NCBI RefSeq assembly: GCF_900109075.1
Contig: NZ_FNYS01000018.1
Coordinates: forward strand, 1 to 64,000
Origin: Myroides marinus
GTDB lineage: Bacteria; Bacteroidota; Bacteroidia; Flavobacteriales; Flavobacteriaceae
Reading direction: 5' to 3'
DNA length: 64,000 bases
In this document: in pieces, positions 35,760 to 43,838 of the stretch
How positions within the stretch are numbered: the first letter of the stretch is position 1
Layout of the letters: each line of letters opens with the position of its first letter
Translations under genes and position numbers: made by a program
The notes under the pieces: model-generated
What the model saw: the letters and a program-made list of their open reading frames with translations, nothing else
Told to the model about the DNA's origin: nothing
Databases searched by the model: none

Positions 35760-36713
35760 TTAATTCACATACATAATGTATAGTAGTGATGTAATGGAAA
35801 TGAATATCCACAGTCCTACTCCTTCTAATAAAGGTTTAAAACCAACTGACTTCACCGTTTTATAAGAAAGTGATGTCCCTATTAAGAATAATGTTAAGGT
35901 CAATGCTGCTTTAGATGCTTCTACGATGTAAGGACCTACTGTTTGAACTGCTGGGATATATGAGTTAGCTAACATCGCTAGTACGAATAAACCGATGAAG
36001 TATGGTAATTTTACTTTTCCTCCTTTTGTTTTAAAGAAAGCCATAGATAAGAACGCTACTGGTATTACCCATAAAGCACGCGCCAACTTCACTGTAGTAG
36101 CAACTTCTAATGCCTGATCTCCATACTTAGCTGCCGCTCCTACTACAGAACTTGTATCATGGATCGCAATAGCTGACCACAACCCAAAATCTACTTGGCT
36201 CAATCCTAAAGCATGCCCGATAGGAGGAAATATAATAAGTGCTAAAGAGTTCAGAATAAACACAATTCCTAAAGCTACTGATATCTGCTTCTCATCTGCC
36301 TTTATCACAGGAGACACTGCTGCTATAGCACTACCTCCACAAATAGCAGTACCTGAAGATACTAAATATGAAATTTTCTTATCTATCTTTAATAACTTAC
36401 CTAATAAGAAGCCCAATCCTAACGTCAAGAAGATGGAGAATACAGTAAGGATAAAACCATCCTTACCTGCTGATATAGCACTATAGACATTCATACCAAA
36501 ACCAAGACCGATAACTGCAAGCTTTAATAAAAGACCTGTTGCTTTCTTTGTTTCCTTTGCATATGGATTTTCGAATATCTGTGCATATACTATCCCTATT
36601 ACTAAAGCTACTGCTGAAGATATAAAAGGGAATAAACTAAGTAAAGCTAACCCTACTAAGAGTACTTTACCTATTGAATCACGAGTATTGTTTTCTGTTG
36701 TCATTTGTATCAT
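35760..36713 (-). CDS. yeiH: YeiH family putative sulfate/anion exporter
   Basis: The 317-residue integral membrane protein has about ten helices and the UPF0324 motifs KLAVIGLGFGMN (about 64-75), SSGTAICGGSAIAAVSPVIKA (about 119-139), AIHDTSSVVGAA (about 182-193) and GTSLSYKTVK near the end. Homologues are annotated as sulfate exporters on slender evidence. Start may be ATG 36713 (MIQM) or ATG 36704 (MTTE); both fit. The LysR gene upstream on the same strand resembles the yeiE-yeiH pairing of enterobacteria. A partial second copy of its 3' end lies 2.7 kb away at 33000-33117. Confidence 0.87.
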   Translation of the reverse strand: MIQMTTENNTRDSIGKVLLVGLALLSLFPFISSAVALVIGIVYAQIFENPYAKETKKATGLLLKLAVIGLGFGMNVYSAISAGKDGFILTVFSIFLTLGLGFLLGKLLKIDKKISYLVSSGTAICGGSAIAAVSPVIKADEKQISVALGIVFILNSLALIIFPPIGHALGLSQVDFGLWSAIAIHDTSSVVGAAAKYGDQALEVATTVKLARALWVIPVAFLSMAFFKTKGGKVKLPYFIGLFVLAMLANSYIPAVQTVGPYIVEASKAALTLTLFLIGTSLSYKTVKSVGFKPLLEGVGLWIFISITSLLYIMYVN

Positions 36714-36774
36714 TATTTACAGATACAAATTTCTCTTATGCAGACACAAAAAGAAAATACATAATTGTTATAAC

Positions 36775-37671
36775 CTATAACTTTAAGTTATGCGTTCTAA
36801 CAAATCGTATGAATAGCTCTACTAACGCACTTTCTTGTCCTTGACGCTGTATTAGAGAGAAGGTTCTACTGATATCTATACCTTCGATATCTACTACGCA
36901 TAGCTCGTTATATCTAAGCTCTTTTAATATCGCGTGCACAGAGAGAAACGCCACACTATTAGAGTGCATTAAATACATCTTAATACTCTCTGTACTGGAG
37001 AAGTTCATCTCGTTAGTCAAATCACTTAAAGTTATACCACTCTCTCTTAATGTAGTATCTACTACATCAAGAGTACCTGAACCTGTTTCTCTTAATAAGA
37101 AAGACAATTCTCTTAACTCTTGTGGTTTGACAATTCCTTTTTTGGCTAATGGATTATTACTACTACACACCAATACAATCTCATCCTTGATAAAATCAGT
37201 ATATTTAATCTGAGGATTTTTAGAATACCCTTCTACCAGCCCAACATCTATCGTCTTATTAAGCAATAAATTCTCGATAGTATTTGTGTTATCAGATACC
37301 ACGTCTAAATGTAGATCACTCACTTTCTTTTTGAACTCAGCTAATAACGGGGGTAACACATACTGAGAGATAGTTGTACTCGCTCCTACTCTTAAGCTAC
37401 CGTCCATCTTAGCATTTAAAGCGTGTATATCAAACTCTAAATTACGGTAGATAGAGAATATCTCCTCGGCATAAGTGTACAGCAACTCTCCTGCTTCTGT
37501 CAGGTGTATCTTCATCCCATCTCTTACAAAGAGTTTAGTCTCATAAGTAGACTCTATCTCTTGGATATGTTTAGTCACTGCTGGCTGTGAGATTAATAGC
37601 TCTTTAGCTGCCTTAGTAAAGCTACCTCGCTTCGCTACGGTATAAAATACTTTTAGTCTAAAGTCAAACAT
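36775..37671 (-). CDS. LysR family transcriptional regulator (YeiE/CysB-like)
   Basis: This 298-residue protein has the LysR winged helix at the N-terminus (FYTVAKRGSFTKAAKELLISQPAVTKHIQEIE, about 9-40) and a two-lobed effector domain (LRVGASTTISQYVLPPLLAEFKKK, about 93-116). It lies 61 bases upstream of yeiH on the same strand and is divergent from the racemase gene, so it could control either or both. Sulfur-compound or anion sensing is suggested only by its neighbour. A -7 element lies upstream. Confidence 0.88.
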   Translation of the reverse strand: MFDFRLKVFYTVAKRGSFTKAAKELLISQPAVTKHIQEIESTYETKLFVRDGMKIHLTEAGELLYTYAEEIFSIYRNLEFDIHALNAKMDGSLRVGASTTISQYVLPPLLAEFKKKVSDLHLDVVSDNTNTIENLLLNKTIDVGLVEGYSKNPQIKYTDFIKDEIVLVCSSNNPLAKKGIVKPQELRELSFLLRETGSGTLDVVDTTLRESGITLSDLTNEMNFSSTESIKMYLMHSNSVAFLSVHAILKELRYNELCVVDIEGIDISRTFSLIQRQGQESALVELFIRFVRTHNLKL

Positions 37672-37708
37672 ATCCTTTTTGAGTTTATAATAAGAGGTGT
37701 ATAAACAA

Positions 37709-37716
37709 CAAAAATA
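37709..37716 (-). promoter_or_regulatory. -7 element TATTTTTG for the LysR gene
   Basis: This minus-strand consensus match is 37 bases before the ATG at 37671, in the divergent gap shared with the racemase gene. Confidence 0.4.
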
Positions 37717-37808
37717 ACGAAATAATATGGTCTATATACTGTAATTTACTTTAATACATAAGATAGATTTACCTAAATTTAGATCTTCAAAACAAACTAT
37801 CTAAACTC

Positions 37809-38489
37809 ATGAAAAGAATTGGAATATTAGGGGGTACAGCTTACCCATCGACTGCGCTATACTATACGTTACTAAATAAAATGGCTAATGAGAAATGGGG
37901 TGGTTATCACTCTTGCCCAATTATCTTATACAGCATCGATTACCATCATATCAAATCGAGATATGCTAATCAATGGGATGAAATACCTAACATTCTAAAA
38001 GACGAAGTAGAGAACTTATTAATGTTACAGCCTGACTGCTTTCTTATCGCTAACAATACACTGCACAAGGCTTATGATCAAATCAAACACGAGTTTCTAA
38101 CTAATATCCCTATGTCGCATAGTATAGAATTGACTAAAACTCATATTCTAAAAAACAATATGAAGAAAGTACTTCTATTAGGAACTCCATTTACGATGGA
38201 AGATGATTATTTCAAATCTCCACTACAGCAGGCTGGTATAGAAGTGATTATTCCTAATCAAGAAGAAATAGCCAAAATAGGTGCTTTTCAATCTACATTA
38301 GCTACAGGAAGTATAACAGATGAAATGAAGACATTCTTCATCCAATTAATGGAAGACTACAACAGTGTAGATGGTGTTATCTTAGGTTGTACAGAATTGC
38401 CTTTAGTGTTTAACTCACTTGATACCAACCTTCCTATTATAGACACTATGGTACTTCAGTGTGAAGACGCTTTTAGTAAAATACAGTAA
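37809..38489 (+). CDS. Aspartate/glutamate racemase family protein with one catalytic Cys replaced
   Basis: The 226-residue protein has the racemase start MKRIGILGGTAYPSTALYY and the second catalytic motif GCTELPL (Cys 194). Where two-base racemases carry the first catalytic Cys, in CNTxH, this protein reads NNTLH with Asn at 82. A few family members work with a non-Cys residue here (an Escherichia coli enzyme uses Thr), giving one-direction or very asymmetric racemisation. Substrate is probably L-Asp/L-Glu or a related acid, unproven. It is divergent from the LysR gene and followed about 100 bases on by a terminator. Confidence 0.83.
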   Translation: MKRIGILGGTAYPSTALYYTLLNKMANEKWGGYHSCPIILYSIDYHHIKSRYANQWDEIPNILKDEVENLLMLQPDCFLIANNTLHKAYDQIKHEFLTNIPMSHSIELTKTHILKNNMKKVLLLGTPFTMEDDYFKSPLQQAGIEVIIPNQEEIAKIGAFQSTLATGSITDEMKTFFIQLMEDYNSVDGVILGCTELPLVFNSLDTNLPIIDTMVLQCEDAFSKIQ

Positions 38490-38592
38490 TACTGAATTAT
38501 ATTACCCTACTAAAGTCGCATTACTATAGTAATACGTTTTATTAATATACCGTACTCCGTACGTTATTATAACTTCATAGAAGATATAGATT

Positions 38593-38637
38593 ATGAGATA
38601 CAATCTGACTAGTCAGTACTGTATCTCATTTTTTTTT
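38593..38637 (+). terminator. Terminator downstream of the racemase gene
   Basis: Stem ATGAGATACA/TGTATCTCAT, with the palindrome GACTAGTC inside the loop, is followed by a run of T residues. Between the gene and this point lie a perfect 14-bp palindrome (38520-38533) and a short CGTAC/GTACG hairpin. Confidence 0.8.
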
Positions 38638-39206
38638 GTAATAATCTATCCCTCTACCTACTATTCTCTTAAGTGTAAAATTCTCTCTTTATTATCCTAC
38701 CAAATACTAAAACTACCCTTGATATCTTCTTAAGGGATTTCTAATTGCAATCTGATATTAGATACAAAGACAATGATACATCAATACAAGGTCAATTGTT
38801 TAACAAACAGCCTCTCTACTCAACTAAACTCGAGTTATTGTCCATGAATTGTCCAACAATCAAGCATGAGTGCCTATGTTTAGTGGCTTTATAAGGCCTT
38901 CTAATTTTATAAAAAAACAACAAAAACAGTTAACTGATTAAAAATCAAAGTTTTACAAAATATTGGATTTAAAAAAAGTAGTTCACTATTTTTAAAAATA
39001 TGATCAAAAGAGGTCTAAAAAGCTCTTTTTTAGAAAAAACTGGTGTAAGACTGTGTATTTTTAGCCATCAAATAACCTGTAATGGCGCGAAAAACAAAAA
39101 AATGAATACTACTTTTTTATAAGTATTAATTCTGTGAAAAAATGGAAATAACAAATTATATAACAACTACTTAAAATCGTATAACAGCTAAAAAGAGTTG
39201 CTAGCC
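38638..39206. other. Gene-free AT-rich stretch before the copZ-like gene
   Basis: These 570 bases contain no convincing frame, tRNA or repeat. One hairpin with AAAAGAG/CTCTTTT arms and a T run lies at 39006-39031 and could terminate plus-strand transcripts. The length is unusual for this otherwise tightly packed window. Confidence 0.45.
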
Positions 39207-39214
39207 TACATTTG
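39207..39214 (+). promoter_or_regulatory. -7 element TACATTTG for the copZ-like gene
   Basis: This consensus match is 26 bases before the ATG at 39241. Confidence 0.45.
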
Positions 39215-39240
39215 TAATACAAATTATAAATGATAAAACA

Positions 39241-39438
39241 ATGGCAACAGTATATCAAATAAAAGGAATGGGATGCACAAGCTGTGTAGGTAAAATAGAA
39301 GAAGAACTAAAGAAACACCCTGCTATAGAGGCTACAGTAACTTTAGACACGCATAGCATAGAGGTTAAGACTCCTAACGTCTCTAGAGAAGATGTACAAC
39401 AAATACTTAGCAACGCTGGTAAGTACGAGCTTCTTTAA
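39241..39438 (+). CDS. CopZ-like heavy-metal-associated (HMA) domain protein
   Basis: The 65-residue protein is a single ferredoxin-like HMA domain with the metal-binding GMGCTSCVGKIEE (Cys 12 and Cys 15). Free-standing domains of this kind carry Cu(I) to P-type ATPases or repressors in the cytosol. No ATPase or copper regulator is beside it; the CusA-type pump lies 30 kb away. It has its own promoter element and ends before a strong hairpin. Confidence 0.9.
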   Translation: MATVYQIKGMGCTSCVGKIEEELKKHPAIEATVTLDTHSIEVKTPNVSREDVQQILSNAGKYELL

Positions 39439-39446
39439 AAAACAAA

Positions 39447-39481
39447 AATGACCTATATCACTACTAAGGATATAGGTCATT
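39447..39481. terminator. Hairpin with 13-bp stem between convergent genes
   Basis: AATGACCTATATC and GATATAGGTCATT pair around a 9-base loop. On the minus strand a T-rich tract (TTTTTGTTTTTT) follows, so it best serves the DKNYY-like gene. Confidence 0.8.
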
Positions 39482-39486
39482 CTTAT

Positions 39487-41571
39487 TTATAAATACTGTT
39501 CTGTGATTTGTACGACTACATTGTTGTTGTATAACTCCTTATAGTATGCATGTTGTTCTCCTTCTAAGATATTAATTCTCTGTCTAATCTTATTCATAGA
39601 AGCTACTAATTGATCAATAGAATAAACTATGCTACTTGACATCACATCTCCCATTTGCATATAATAATTAAGCATCTGTATCGGTGCTTCTATTGGCATA
39701 AAACTATAGTCTTCATATGGACTAAAGTCCATATCAATAATATTCTTACGCTTAAAAAAACGATCAAATAACTGTTGGTTCAACTCTATATAACGTGTCC
39801 AATAGTCGGTTAACTCTGGATCTTGTCTTATTGCCTCATTTATTTCTGTATTGTCATATAAGTGATACTTCCACAGTAATGTTCCAGTAGTGTACATCTC
39901 TTGTGGCAACGCTAATATTTTCTCTAAAGTCTCTATCTGCATTGGTATTTTATAACCAACTGGTTTGTGCTGTTGTGCATACTCTCTGAGTTCTAAGAAG
40001 TATTCTTCTTTATTAATCAGAGCTAATCCTGGATGATTAAAGAATTCATCTATATCAAATACCCCATAAATAATAGCCTTTCGGATGGCTTCTAAGGCTT
40101 CTGTTTTCTTCTGCTCCGCACAATAAAATAGAGTTACATAGTTATATACCTCTGCCTCTATCCAAAAGTAAGATTCTGTAGTTTCATACAAACTCCAAAA
40201 CGGTTTAAGCTCCTTTATATCCTTACTCTCTTGATATTTTTGCCAAACAATCTTGGCGTAATCTCTAATCTCCTGTATTTGGTAGAATACCCATGGAGTA
40301 TGTTGTTTCTTAATAAACTCTTCTTGATAGGCTGCACTGGATTTCTGTAAATAGATGCGTTCCTCCTCATCCATTCTCCTATACTTATCACCATATTTCT
40401 CATGAATAGATTGCGTTAATTCGTCTTGTGATAAGTCTTTTAAGCGGATAATACTTCCGTTGTTTTCCTCTATTAAATAAGCAAATAGTCCTTCTTTATC
40501 TTCCCCTATAAATCCTGAAAACCCATAAGATAGTTTCTCTAATCGCACTTTATAACTAAAGGTTTGCCCATCTATATCTAACTTATGAGAATTATAATAA
40601 ACTGTTGTATCTGTAATCAATATTTCGGTCTGATACGGGTATTGCTCTATGCGATAACTATTAAATGAGGTCTTAGGTATAATGTGCCCATAGAAATATA
40701 GGTTGACACTATCTTCTGCTAAGAAATCTTCTTTTAGTTTAAATGTGGTAGCATCACTACCAGCTATCAATATTCCCTTATTGTCTAATACTCCTTCTGC
40801 TGAAAGGTAAAAAACGGTCTCATATTTGGCTACTCGTTTAAATTTCTTAGGATTAGTCTTGATGCACTTATCGTGAAACAATACGTGCTCTGCATCTGCT
40901 GCTCCATATACTGTAGGCTTAAAAGTGGCTAAGTCTATATCTGTGTATATATGCCCGCCTGACTTACAACTAAACACGGCTTTACCATTGTAATAATAAT
41001 TGCCAAAAAGATGAATAGGTCGCAGAGGGGTAGCCTCTTTAGCGAAGGTGGTTAGGTTGGCTAATCTGTGTTTCTCTTGTAGTGTACTAACTTTCTTCAC
41101 TACATTGCTATCCACTATTTTAGAGTTGAATAATTTCTCTACAAAAGGTTGGTCAAACTGCTCTGAACAACTCAGTGCAATAGACTGTACTGTAGCTAAT
41201 TCTTCTTTCGTTATTTGCTTGATATTCCAAACATTTTCTTCTAAAACTTCGTAAGTATCTACCTCAGTCCAATTAAACGCATCTAAGGTCAAAGCAATAA
41301 AACTGTGGTCTATGGCTAATGAGGCTACCTCTTTTATACTTTGATAAAAGTTATCTGTTAGCGTTTCTCTATTACCGTGGTTATAGAATGCTAAACACAG
41401 TAATTCTTCTTTCTTTTTGTTGTATTGATAAAAATAATGGTCTTGATAATTATAGTGAACACAGTCATACATTTCTTCACTAATCACTGTGATAGCTTTA
41501 GTCTTAAAGAATGCTTTATAATTAGTATCTGCTATTTTTATTTTAGATAGAAGTCCTACTGGTTGAGCCAT
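39487..41571 (-). CDS. Large hypothetical protein with DKNYY-like repeats
   Basis: I do not recognise a full-length family for this 694-residue protein. The central region (about 180-400) has repeated units of the form DADxxYFxDxxxI-(hydrophobic)-(D/S)xxTFKxL (for example AADAEHVLFHDKCI, DATTFKL, VYYNSHKLDIDGQTFSY), which resemble the DKNYY family of short beta repeats. The C-terminal third is helical and rich in Trp, Tyr and Glu and looks like TPR-type packing (EALEAIRKAIIYGVFDIDEFF). No signal peptide or membrane segment, so it is probably cytosolic. It is monocistronic and divergent from the second WYL regulator. Confidence 0.6.
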   Translation of the reverse strand: MAQPVGLLSKIKIADTNYKAFFKTKAITVISEEMYDCVHYNYQDHYFYQYNKKKEELLCLAFYNHGNRETLTDNFYQSIKEVASLAIDHSFIALTLDAFNWTEVDTYEVLEENVWNIKQITKEELATVQSIALSCSEQFDQPFVEKLFNSKIVDSNVVKKVSTLQEKHRLANLTTFAKEATPLRPIHLFGNYYYNGKAVFSCKSGGHIYTDIDLATFKPTVYGAADAEHVLFHDKCIKTNPKKFKRVAKYETVFYLSAEGVLDNKGILIAGSDATTFKLKEDFLAEDSVNLYFYGHIIPKTSFNSYRIEQYPYQTEILITDTTVYYNSHKLDIDGQTFSYKVRLEKLSYGFSGFIGEDKEGLFAYLIEENNGSIIRLKDLSQDELTQSIHEKYGDKYRRMDEEERIYLQKSSAAYQEEFIKKQHTPWVFYQIQEIRDYAKIVWQKYQESKDIKELKPFWSLYETTESYFWIEAEVYNYVTLFYCAEQKKTEALEAIRKAIIYGVFDIDEFFNHPGLALINKEEYFLELREYAQQHKPVGYKIPMQIETLEKILALPQEMYTTGTLLWKYHLYDNTEINEAIRQDPELTDYWTRYIELNQQLFDRFFKRKNIIDMDFSPYEDYSFMPIEAPIQMLNYYMQMGDVMSSSIVYSIDQLVASMNKIRQRINILEGEQHAYYKELYNNNVVVQITEQYL

Positions 41572-41625
41572 AGTGCGAATATTTAGAAGTTGTAAATATA
41601 CTTATCTCCATTAACGCAAAGCAAG

Positions 41626-41647
41626 TGACAAGAATGTATCTTTGTCA
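41626..41647 (+). promoter_or_regulatory. -7 element inside an imperfect palindrome before the second WYL regulator
   Basis: TGACAAGA and TCTTTGTCA form an inverted repeat that contains the -7 element TATCTTTG (41637-41644), 32 bases before ATG 41676. An autoregulatory operator is a reasonable inference. Confidence 0.4.
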
Positions 41648-41675
41648 AATAATTCTCTTTAACCTCTATATCAAT

Positions 41676-42410
41676 ATGTCTGAAAGTAAGCCACGTCTAA
41701 ATAGATTAACTGCTATAGTTACTCAGTTACAATCTAAGCGTATCGTGACTGCTACTGAAATAGCAGAAAAACACAATGTGAGCATACGCACAGTATATAG
41801 AGATATCAGAACTTTAGAACAATCGGGAATTCCTATATTCACTGAAGAGGGAAAAGGATACTCCTTAGTAGAGGGCTATGCTCTACCTCCTGTGATGTTT
41901 ACACAAGAGGAAGCTAATGCTCTGATCACTGCTGAGCAGCTTATCTTAAAAAACAAAGACACTTCGCTAATCAAGCAATATCAAAATGCTATACTCAAGC
42001 TAAAGGCTGTACTTCGCTATACACAAAAAGACAAGGCTGATCTACTGTCTCAACGCATTATCGTGAGGGACAATCCTGATAAGACACAGACCAGTGACTA
42101 TCTGATACAGATACAGTCTGCTATAGTTAACCATCAGGTATTAGCTATTGACTATCTCTCTTTAGACAATCAACAAAGTCAACGCGATATAGAACCATTC
42201 GCTATCTACACTACTCAAGACAATTGGATACTGATTGCTTACTGCCGATTAAGACAAGACTTTAGAGCCTTCCGTCTAGACTGTATTCAAAAATTAAGAG
42301 ATACGATGCAGGTATTCGAGCCTCATCAGATAACTATGGAACAATATCTAAAGGCGTGTAGAGAAAAATATTATCCGAATGAGGCTACCCCTGACACACC
42401 TCTGTCATAA
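41676..42410 (+). CDS. YafY-type HTH/WYL transcriptional regulator (second copy)
   Basis: From ATG 41676 this is 244 residues. It shares its whole layout with the regulator at 34918-35613: winged helix RLNRLTAIVTQLQSKRIVTATEIAEKHNVSIRTVYRDIRTLEQSG, the block EEGKGYSLVEGYALPPVMFTQEEANALITAEQL, and a WYL domain with DIEPFAIY, NWILIAYCRLRQDFRAFRLD. A longer frame to 41625 is rejected since the -7 element lies inside it. It is followed by a GyrI-like and a DUF1801 gene, which it probably controls. Confidence 0.88.
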   Translation: MSESKPRLNRLTAIVTQLQSKRIVTATEIAEKHNVSIRTVYRDIRTLEQSGIPIFTEEGKGYSLVEGYALPPVMFTQEEANALITAEQLILKNKDTSLIKQYQNAILKLKAVLRYTQKDKADLLSQRIIVRDNPDKTQTSDYLIQIQSAIVNHQVLAIDYLSLDNQQSQRDIEPFAIYTTQDNWILIAYCRLRQDFRAFRLDCIQKLRDTMQVFEPHQITMEQYLKACREKYYPNEATPDTPLS

Positions 42411-42418
42411 GGTGCAAT

Positions 42419-42426
42419 TAACTTTG
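42419..42426 (+). promoter_or_regulatory. -7 element TAACTTTG before the GyrI-like gene
   Basis: This consensus match lies in the 41-base gap after the regulator, 25 bases before ATG 42452, so the effector gene can be transcribed separately. Confidence 0.45.
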
Positions 42427-42451
42427 TGGTATAATCAATAAACAAATCAAG

Positions 42452-42910
42452 ATGACTACAATTACAGTAAACCAGTTTCACCTAATCGGTATTGCCGTTC
42501 GTACTACTAATGAGCAGAATCAAGCAGCTAATGACATTCCTATGCTATGGGATAGATTCTTTAAAGAAGATGTTCTTAATCAAATTCCCAATAAGGTATG
42601 TACGGCTGTCTACTCTTTATACACTAACTATGAGGGGGATCATACGATGCCATATACCACTATTATTGGTTGTGAAGTAGCGGACTTATCTGTGATACCT
42701 AAAGGAATGGTAGGGCAGACTTTTGAGGCAGACAAGTATCAAAAAATAACAGTGAAGGGAGACCTAACACAAGGGTTAATCATCAATGAATGGGAAAAAA
42801 TCTGGAGTGAGAATTGGGACAGAAAATACACAGCTGACTTTGAGGTATATGACGAGAAAGCTAATAATCCACATGATGCTGAAGTAAGTATATATGTAGC
42901 TATAAAATAA
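42452..42910 (+). CDS. GyrI-like / AraC effector-binding domain protein
   Basis: The 152-residue protein matches the SOUL/GyrI-like small-molecule-binding fold: FHLIGIAVRTTNEQNQAANDIPMLWDRFF (about 9-37), VYSLYTNYEGDHTMPYTTIIGCEV (about 49-72) and a C-terminal DFEVYDEKANNPHDAEVSIYVAIK. Such stand-alone domains bind cationic drugs or act as accessory sensors; GyrI itself inhibits DNA gyrase. It sits between a WYL regulator and a DUF1801 gene, 5 bases upstream of the latter, so these are co-translated. Confidence 0.85.
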   Translation: MTTITVNQFHLIGIAVRTTNEQNQAANDIPMLWDRFFKEDVLNQIPNKVCTAVYSLYTNYEGDHTMPYTTIIGCEVADLSVIPKGMVGQTFEADKYQKITVKGDLTQGLIINEWEKIWSENWDRKYTADFEVYDEKANNPHDAEVSIYVAIK

Positions 42911-42915
42911 CAATT

Positions 42916-43281
42916 ATGAAAGAGACAGAACATTACTATTTAAGACAAGAAGAGCCTAATCGCAGTTGCTTACAGGCATTGAGAGGTATTATCTTATCGT
43001 TAGATGAGCATATCACTGAATCTATTAAGTGGGGAACTCCTTGTTTTAGCTATAAAAATCGTATGTTCTGCTTTCTGGCACTAACTAAAGCTCCTAAGTC
43101 TCCTTATCTTCTAATAGTCGAAGGTCTATTAGTAGATCATCCTCTACTAGAAATGGGTAGTCGTAAACGTATGAAAACTCTGTCTCTAGATGCTACTGAA
43201 GATTTGCCTATAGAAGTACTGTTAGAAATATTACAACAGACATTAGATTTATATACTTCTGGGGTTATAAAAACAAAGTAG
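42916..43281 (+). CDS. DUF1801 (YdhG-like) family protein
   Basis: This 121-residue protein has the DUF1801 core: LRGIILSLDEHITESIKWGTPCFSYKNRMFCFLA (about 22-55), including the KWGxPxFxYK motif, and a C-terminal helix with EVLLEILQQTLDLY. The fold is related to frataxin-like and YdhG proteins and has no settled function. The family is distantly similar in use of motif to the YdeI/OmdA protein in the other WYL cassette. It ends at a terminator. Confidence 0.85.
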   Translation: MKETEHYYLRQEEPNRSCLQALRGIILSLDEHITESIKWGTPCFSYKNRMFCFLALTKAPKSPYLLIVEGLLVDHPLLEMGSRKRMKTLSLDATEDLPIEVLLEILQQTLDLYTSGVIKTK

Positions 43282-43321
43282 TTTAGATGAAAACTAGTTA
43301 ACCTCGCACAATATTTTCTTA

Positions 43322-43359
43322 AAAATGAGCTATGTATTTTTTATACTAGCTCATTTTTT
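43322..43359 (+). terminator. Terminator after the second WYL cassette
   Basis: AAAATGAGCTA and TAGCTCATTTT pair, with an inner GTAT/ATAC stem, followed by T residues; about 40 bases past the DUF1801 stop. Confidence 0.85.
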
Positions 43360-43454
43360 GTTTTCAAATAATTCTTAACAATCTGATAAATAATATCATT
43401 ACAAAATATCACATCCTTAATAACAGGTAGTAAAAATCTTTTAAAATTTTGTTA

Positions 43455-43482
43455 TTGAAAACAATAAAATATTATACCTTTG
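43455..43482 (+). promoter_or_regulatory. Promoter TTG-N17-TACCTTTG of the PepSY operon
   Basis: TTG (43455-43457) and TACCTTTG (43475-43482) match the flavobacterial consensus, 21 bases before ATG 43504. An earlier possible start at 43480 lies inside the -7 element. I see no clear Fur box, though the surrounding sequence is AT-rich. Confidence 0.6.
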
Positions 43483-43503
43483 TTTTTATTCAATCTAAAT
43501 AAG

Positions 43504-43836
43504 ATGCAAACTGTACTATTTTCGATCATTGCTTTCGCATTCTTTATGCTTTATAATACTTCACAAAAAGTAAAGTATGAGAAGAAATGTTCATTGACTA
43601 CTTGGATAAGATCCAATACCAAGCTTTCTAAAATCATTGCATACTCTCTATTAGTTATTACACTAATTGCTGAAAGTATATATGATGGATTAGGAGTGGG
43701 AAGTTTTACTTTCTTTATTTACCTAATGTTTATAGGTCCTGCGATATTAACACTATATCCTATGATTCCATTTAAAGCGAAACACGTTATCAGTGTAGTA
43801 GCCTTAGGGTTTATTTTAGAATTTGTAATATTTTAA
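43504..43836 (+). CDS. Small four-helix membrane protein of the PepSY operon (DUF3325-like)
   Basis: From ATG 43504 the product is 110 residues with about four membrane helices (MQTVLFSIIAFAFFMLY; IAYSLLVITLIAESIY; FFIYLMFIGPAILTLY; VISVVALGFILEFVIF). It resembles the small DUF3325-type proteins encoded with PepSY transmembrane reductases in siderophore-uptake loci of other bacteria; the match is by size, topology and context, not by a clear motif. It is the first gene of a three-gene operon, 2 bases from the next start. Confidence 0.65.
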   Translation: MQTVLFSIIAFAFFMLYNTSQKVKYEKKCSLTTWIRSNTKLSKIIAYSLLVITLIAESIYDGLGVGSFTFFIYLMFIGPAILTLYPMIPFKAKHVISVVALGFILEFVIF

Positions 43837-43838
43837 TT

